DNA of 7,574 nucleotides from Methanothrix harundinacea (GTDB lineage: Archaea; Halobacteriota; Methanosarcinia; Methanotrichales; Methanotrichaceae), in the NCBI GenBank assembly GCA_002502785.1, contig DAQG01000098.1:1-7574 (forward strand), in the 5' to 3' direction. The notes under the pieces were generated by a model. That model was not told the DNA's origin and did no database searches. It saw nothing but the letters and a program-made list of their open reading frames with translations. Below, piece after piece: positions 5,026 to 7,574 of this stretch. Position numbers and translations under genes: made by a program. Numbering within the stretch: position 1 is the first letter of the stretch; the number at the start of each line of letters is the position of its first letter.

Positions 5026-6339
5026 TTGGACTTATCTTCGACAAAAAAGTTGTTGCTCGCTTTGACGGTCGCGTATCTCGCCTCAACCATGAGCGTGGCC
5101 CTGGCAGGAGACGGCGGAGGCGAGACAGACGACCTTGCGGCAGACATCAGCTACCAAACCGGACTTGAGTGGCCCACGGAATACAAAGACAATTGCCGCA
5201 CCGGCAGGAGCGACTTTGTGGGGCCGCAAACGCCTGACATAAAATGGGTATACGAGACCGGATCCACCACCAGGTCCTGGGCCGTGATCGGAAATAACGG
5301 ATCGGTGATCTCGGGATTTCAAGGCAAGGTGGTATGTGTAGACCCGATGGACGGAACCCTCCTCTGGGAATTTTCCACCGAGCCTTCACAAGCTAGCACC
5401 TGCTGCATGGCTGAAGACGGAGGCGTCTACGTAAGCGCTGGCAACAAAGTGTACGCCCTTTCAGAAATGGGGACGGAGTTGTGGTCCTACGATATCGGAA
5501 GTGAAGCCGACGAACCCTCCGTTGGTTCAGACGGCACGATCTACGTCGGAAGCGCTGGAGGAAGGCTCGCAGCCCTATCTGAGGATGGCAAAATGCTGTG
5601 GGATTTCAAAATTCCCGGAAACATTCGTTCACCATCCATAGACAAGACGGGAAACCTGTACTGCGGCGCATCGCCTTGGGCTCTTTACGCTCTCGACAGC
5701 ACGGGACGGACTATGTGGGTGTTTAAACCTGAGGGGGACCTTCCCTTATACGAGGGAGTATACACTTGGGGCAACTGCCTTGAAATGCCTTCCATAGGCG
5801 ACGACGGCACCGTTTACACAGGTTCAAGCTTGGCCCCCGGAATCGATTATGCCACAGGCAAGCCCATCCCAGGCTATTCATTTGTAGCTCATTCCAAGCT
5901 CTATGCCGTTTCACCCCAAGGGCAAAAGAAATGGGAGTATTCCCATCCCGAATCGAAATGGACCATAAAGTCACCCAGCATAGGCCGTGACGGGACGCTT
6001 TATGCGGGAACAGATTGTTGGAGAGTTATCGCTCTGGACGCTGAGGGATCTGTGATCTGGGAGTTCAATACCGGCGAGGATTTTACAGTCTGTCCAAGCG
6101 TGTACAGCCCTTCCATCGGCAAAGACGGATTGCTCTATGCGGCCACTACCAGCGCTAAAATATTCTGCATAACTCCAGAGGGAACTGAAAAGTGGCGTTT
6201 CGCAGCAGAGAACCCGTGGCTTGCTGGCTGGAGCGGCTCTAATAACTTTACGCCGCCACCTATCGGCGACGATGGCACACTATTCTCAAACCTAGCCCAA
6301 GGGAGAATTTACGCATTCAAAACGACAGAGATGAGTTGA
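5026..6339 (+). CDS. Secreted PQQ-type beta-propeller repeat protein
   Basis: The protein has a signal peptide (KKLLLALTVAYLASTMSVALA, cleavage likely after ALA) followed by an acidic linker and then a beta-propeller. Repeats of the form PSIGxDGTLYxG...LYALxxxGxxxWxF recur about eight times. The repeat cores, counted from the ATG at 5017, are near residues 77-119, 135-158, 167-197, 205-236, 258-308, 319-350, 364-395 and 414-434, which fits a seven- or eight-bladed propeller of the PQQ/BamB-like type. Bound PQQ itself is not implied. There is no C-terminal membrane anchor, so it is probably released or surface-associated by other means. I prefer the TTG at 5026 (437 aa), because GGGAG at 5012-5016 is 9 nt away; the ATG at 5017 touches that site. 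Such extracellular propellers are frequent in methanogens and presumably bind ligands or other surface proteins. It is a single gene with its own promoter. Confidence 0.85.
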   Translation: MDLSSTKKLLLALTVAYLASTMSVALAGDGGGETDDLAADISYQTGLEWPTEYKDNCRTGRSDFVGPQTPDIKWVYETGSTTRSWAVIGNNGSVISGFQGKVVCVDPMDGTLLWEFSTEPSQASTCCMAEDGGVYVSAGNKVYALSEMGTELWSYDIGSEADEPSVGSDGTIYVGSAGGRLAALSEDGKMLWDFKIPGNIRSPSIDKTGNLYCGASPWALYALDSTGRTMWVFKPEGDLPLYEGVYTWGNCLEMPSIGDDGTVYTGSSLAPGIDYATGKPIPGYSFVAHSKLYAVSPQGQKKWEYSHPESKWTIKSPSIGRDGTLYAGTDCWRVIALDAEGSVIWEFNTGEDFTVCPSVYSPSIGKDGLLYAATTSAKIFCITPEGTEKWRFAAENPWLAGWSGSNNFTPPPIGDDGTLFSNLAQGRIYAFKTTEMS

Positions 6340-6353
6340 TAAATGGATCTTCC

Positions 6354-6426
6354 CCGCCCACAGCGTTAGAAGAGACGTTAGTGGGTGGTGGAAATATTCT
6401 GCCCATCTAAAATATATTTATTTTTT
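6354..6426 (+). terminator. Terminator-like hairpin and T-run after the propeller gene
   Basis: CCGCCCAC (6354-6361) can pair with GTGGGTGG (6381-6388), 8 pairs including one G-T, around a 19-nt loop. A T-rich tract follows (TTTATTTTTT within 6417-6426). It begins 15 bp after the propeller stop codon. Archaeal termination relies mainly on the T tract, which is strong here. Confidence 0.55.
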
Positions 6427-6885
6427 GAAGGTGTGACCTGCTCTGTGAGGCCTATAGCCCGCAGAGCAGATCAGATGATTCATCCTTCAGTTCGGCAGCG
6501 CGGATCAAAGCTAAAATGCAGCGCGAAAAAGCTTTCTGGATCATCAAGAGCGAGATATACCCCCCAAATCGCCCAAGGGCAGGTCCGGGCCGGTCTAGAT
6601 TAAGCCGACGGTTCTAGGAGGGAAGGCACGGTTTTGATACGGATCTCTGACCGCATCCCGGACCGATTTCTTTTGGTTTGGATCGCTCTTATGGCAAACC
6701 GCCCAAAATTATGAGCTCTGTTGACGGATTGGAGGAGTGTCTGACAGCGGTTTTGAAGACTAGACGCGCTTCGACTGGGTGGAGGAACCTCTCGCCAAAC
6801 TAGAGGGATCGAACCGCGCCGTCTGGCTGGTAACTTCGGCAGTTCTTCTCCGGATTCGTTCTTTTTCTGAACACCTCCTCATTTA
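6427..6885. other. Gene-poor stretch between the propeller gene and the MITE
   Basis: No protein of recognisable family is found here on either strand. Besides the hairpin at 6438-6469, GCAGCGCG occurs twice (6495-6502 and 6518-6525). AAAGCT (6508-6513) can pair with AGCTTT (6530-6535). The stretch also holds two very short overlapping ORFs, listed separately. Confidence 0.5.
6438..6469. repeat. Perfect 8-bp inverted repeat, possible structured RNA
   Basis: CTGCTCTG (6438-6445) and CAGAGCAG (6462-6469) are exact reverse complements around a 16-nt loop. That loop contains a small inner pairing, GGC/GCC. It lies just after the AT-rich tract at 6404-6426, which could serve as a terminator or, with AAATATATTT, as a TATA-like promoter for a small RNA. 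No gene product is assigned. Confidence 0.35.
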
Positions 6886-6886
6886 G
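6634..6886 (+). other. Two tiny ATGA-overlapping ORFs and a shifted open frame; doubtful
   Basis: A TTG at 6634, preceded by a strong AGGAGGGAAGG at 6617-6627, opens 26 codons (MIRISDRIPDRFLLVWIALM, then ANRPKL). Its TGA at 6712-6714 overlaps an ATG at 6711 in the ATGA arrangement. The second frame reads MSSVDGLEECLTAVLKTRR and stops at 6801-6803. From about 6764 another frame is open to a TAG at 6884 with protein-like content (RFDWVEEPLAKLEGSNRAVW). The last two could be one small gene broken by a frameshift. None matches a family I know, and chance is a serious alternative. Confidence 0.2.
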
Positions 6887-6895
6887 ATAATCATT
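6886..6895. repeat. Left target-site duplication of the MITE
   Basis: GATAATCATT directly abuts the left terminal inverted repeat. It matches GATAATCGTT at 7083-7092 in 9 of 10 positions, as expected for a duplicated insertion target. Confidence 0.65.
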
Positions 6896-7082
6896 CATGG
6901 GTCATCGGTTAAGGAGTTTAAGCTACACAATCTCTTCATTTTTCACACGGATTATGCGTTTCCTATATTTGATCTGATTTCAAGATTGACTTGCTGTAGC
7001 CTCTTTGACCAAGCCAATCTCACTGGACTTGCTACCGATATCGCTCCCTCATCTCGATTCTTCTCTTAACCGATGACCAATG
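6896..7082. mobile_element. 187-bp MITE-like non-autonomous element
   Basis: The ends are inverted repeats: CATGGGTCATCGGTTAAG at 6896-6913, and at 7065-7082 the reverse complement of CATTGGTCATCGGTTAAG, so 17 of 18 positions match. Directly outside lie 10-bp direct repeats, GATAATC(A/G)TT, at 6886-6895 and 7083-7092. Terminal inverted repeats plus an abutting target duplication are the mark of transposition. The interior is AT-rich, codes for nothing recognisable, and has an inner inverted pair, GCTACA/TGTAGC (6922-6927 and 6994-6999). CAT ends with 10-12-bp target duplications are described for part of the IS4 family (IS231 group), so a related transposase may have moved it; that is an inference. 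The insertion point is 8 bp beyond the glutamine synthetase stop codon, so it lies in the 3' untranslated region of that gene. Confidence 0.7.
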
Positions 7083-7092
7083 GATAATCGTT
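7083..7092. repeat. Right target-site duplication of the MITE
   Basis: GATAATCGTT directly follows the right terminal inverted repeat. It differs from the left copy (6886-6895) at one base. Confidence 0.65.
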
Positions 7093-7099
7093 ATAATTT

Positions 7100-7573
7100 T
7101 CATAGCAGCGGCAGGTACTTCTCGATCTCCCACTTGCTGACGTCAGTTCTGTACTCGTCCCACTCGACCTTCTTCGATGCGAGGAAGTTTGTGAAGACGT
7201 GGTCACCCAGAGTCTTTTTCATGAGATCGCTCTTCTCGGTGAGCATCAGAGCCTCGATCAGGCTTCCCGGAAGAGACGTGATCCCCACCTTCCCCTTCTC
7301 GGCCTCGGTCATCTTGAAGATGTCCCGCTCTACCGGCTCGGGAAGCTCGTACTCGTTTTTGACGCCGTCTATTCCCGCGGCCAGCATCACCGCAAAGGCG
7401 AGGTACGGGTTTGCGCCAGGGTCGGGGCTTCTGTACTCAACGCGGGTGGCGTTCTCCTTTCCGGGCTTGTACATCGGCATCCGCACGAGGGCTGATCTGT
7501 TCCTCCTGGCCCAGGAGATGTAGACGGGAGCCTCGTATCCTGGGACGAGCCTCTTGTAGGAGTTGACCCACTG
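7100..7573 (-). CDS. glnA: Glutamine synthetase type I, C-terminal part (cut by the window edge)
   Basis: Glutamine synthetase joins ammonium to glutamate with ATP and is the main ammonium-assimilation enzyme in the cytoplasm, working as a dodecamer. The 157 visible residues are the C-terminal third of a protein of usually about 440 aa. The segment begins QWVNSYKRLVPGYEAPVYIS and continues with WARRNRSALVR. VEYRSPDPGANPYLAFAVMLAAG is the conserved substrate- and metal-site block, and ITSLPGSLIEAL and EKYLPLL form the C-terminal helices. In DIFKMTEAEK a phenylalanine (codon 7316-7318) appears to occupy the place of the tyrosine that is adenylylated in enteric enzymes, fitting the non-adenylylated GSI-alpha type. 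The frame continues beyond position 7574, so the start and promoter are not visible. The stop is a TGA at 7102-7100, immediately followed by the MITE insertion site. Confidence 0.95.
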   Translation of the reverse strand, partial: QWVNSYKRLVPGYEAPVYISWARRNRSALVRMPMYKPGKENATRVEYRSPDPGANPYLAFAVMLAAGIDGVKNEYELPEPVERDIFKMTEAEKGKVGITSLPGSLIEALMLTEKSDLMKKTLGDHVFTNFLASKKVEWDEYRTDVSKWEIEKYLPLL

Positions 7574-7574
7574 G

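Noticed and set aside
4871..5086. 71-codon minus-strand frame upstream of the propeller gene
   Set aside because: It overlaps the promoter, ribosome-binding site and signal-peptide codons of the propeller gene; its composition is not convincing.
6385..6603. 72-codon plus-strand frame starting at GTG
   Set aside because: It runs through the terminator T-run and the 8-bp hairpin, starts inside the terminator stem and has no recognisable protein character.
6781..6840. tRNA-like GGTTCGATCCC on the minus strand and a CCTCT/AGAGG arm
   Set aside because: The T-arm stem pairs for only about two to three bases, the other arm has a 9-nt loop, and no acceptor stem can be drawn.
1..7574. CRISPR array or tandem phage-type repeats
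   Set aside because: No regularly spaced repeat series is present; only isolated short repeats were seen.

Overview
The window looks like chromosomal DNA of a methanogenic archaeon. The evidence is a group II chaperonin (thermosome), an FmdE-family protein, a cysteine-rich 4Fe-4S protein, archaeal TATA/BRE-like promoters (some placed for leaderless or near-leaderless transcripts) and a secreted PQQ-type beta-propeller. GC-rich coding with AT-rich promoters and the secreted propeller suggest Methanothrix/Methanosaeta-like Methanotrichaceae; that placement is an inference, since no rRNA is present.

Layout: positions 1-89 hold the possible 5' end of a minus-strand gene that leaves the window, with a palindromic TATA box at 116-125. 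Positions 199-484 are a decayed shikimate dehydrogenase gene (aroE) with several frameshifts and a large internal deletion. After an AT-rich promoter region comes the thermosome gene (798-2420, +). It converges on a small trypsin-like serine protease gene (2490-2966, -) across a terminator-like intergenic region. A divergent promoter region (2967-3057) then leads into a likely three-gene operon: a cysteine-rich double-cluster 4Fe-4S protein (3058-3906), a YdhR-like ferredoxin-fold protein (3949-4308) and a short FmdE-like protein (4364-4795). Next, after a 220-bp spacer with a palindrome and small repeats, is a secreted beta-propeller gene (about 5026-6339). The right end is the C-terminal third of a type I glutamine synthetase on the minus strand (7100-7573).

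The 760-bp gap between the propeller and glutamine synthetase genes contains a terminator-like hairpin, a strong 8-bp-stem hairpin, two very short ATGA-overlapping ORFs of doubtful status, and a 187-bp element at 6896-7082. That element has 18-bp terminal inverted repeats (17/18 matching) flanked by 10-bp direct repeats (9/10 matching). This is the signature of a transposed MITE, inserted just past the glutamine synthetase stop codon.

Functional links: the Fe-S/YdhR/FmdE group is the only clear multi-gene unit and may be a redox or metal-handling module of unknown substrate. The thermosome and the cytoplasmic protease are convergent neighbours, both plausibly in protein quality control, but nothing in the sequence shows co-regulation.
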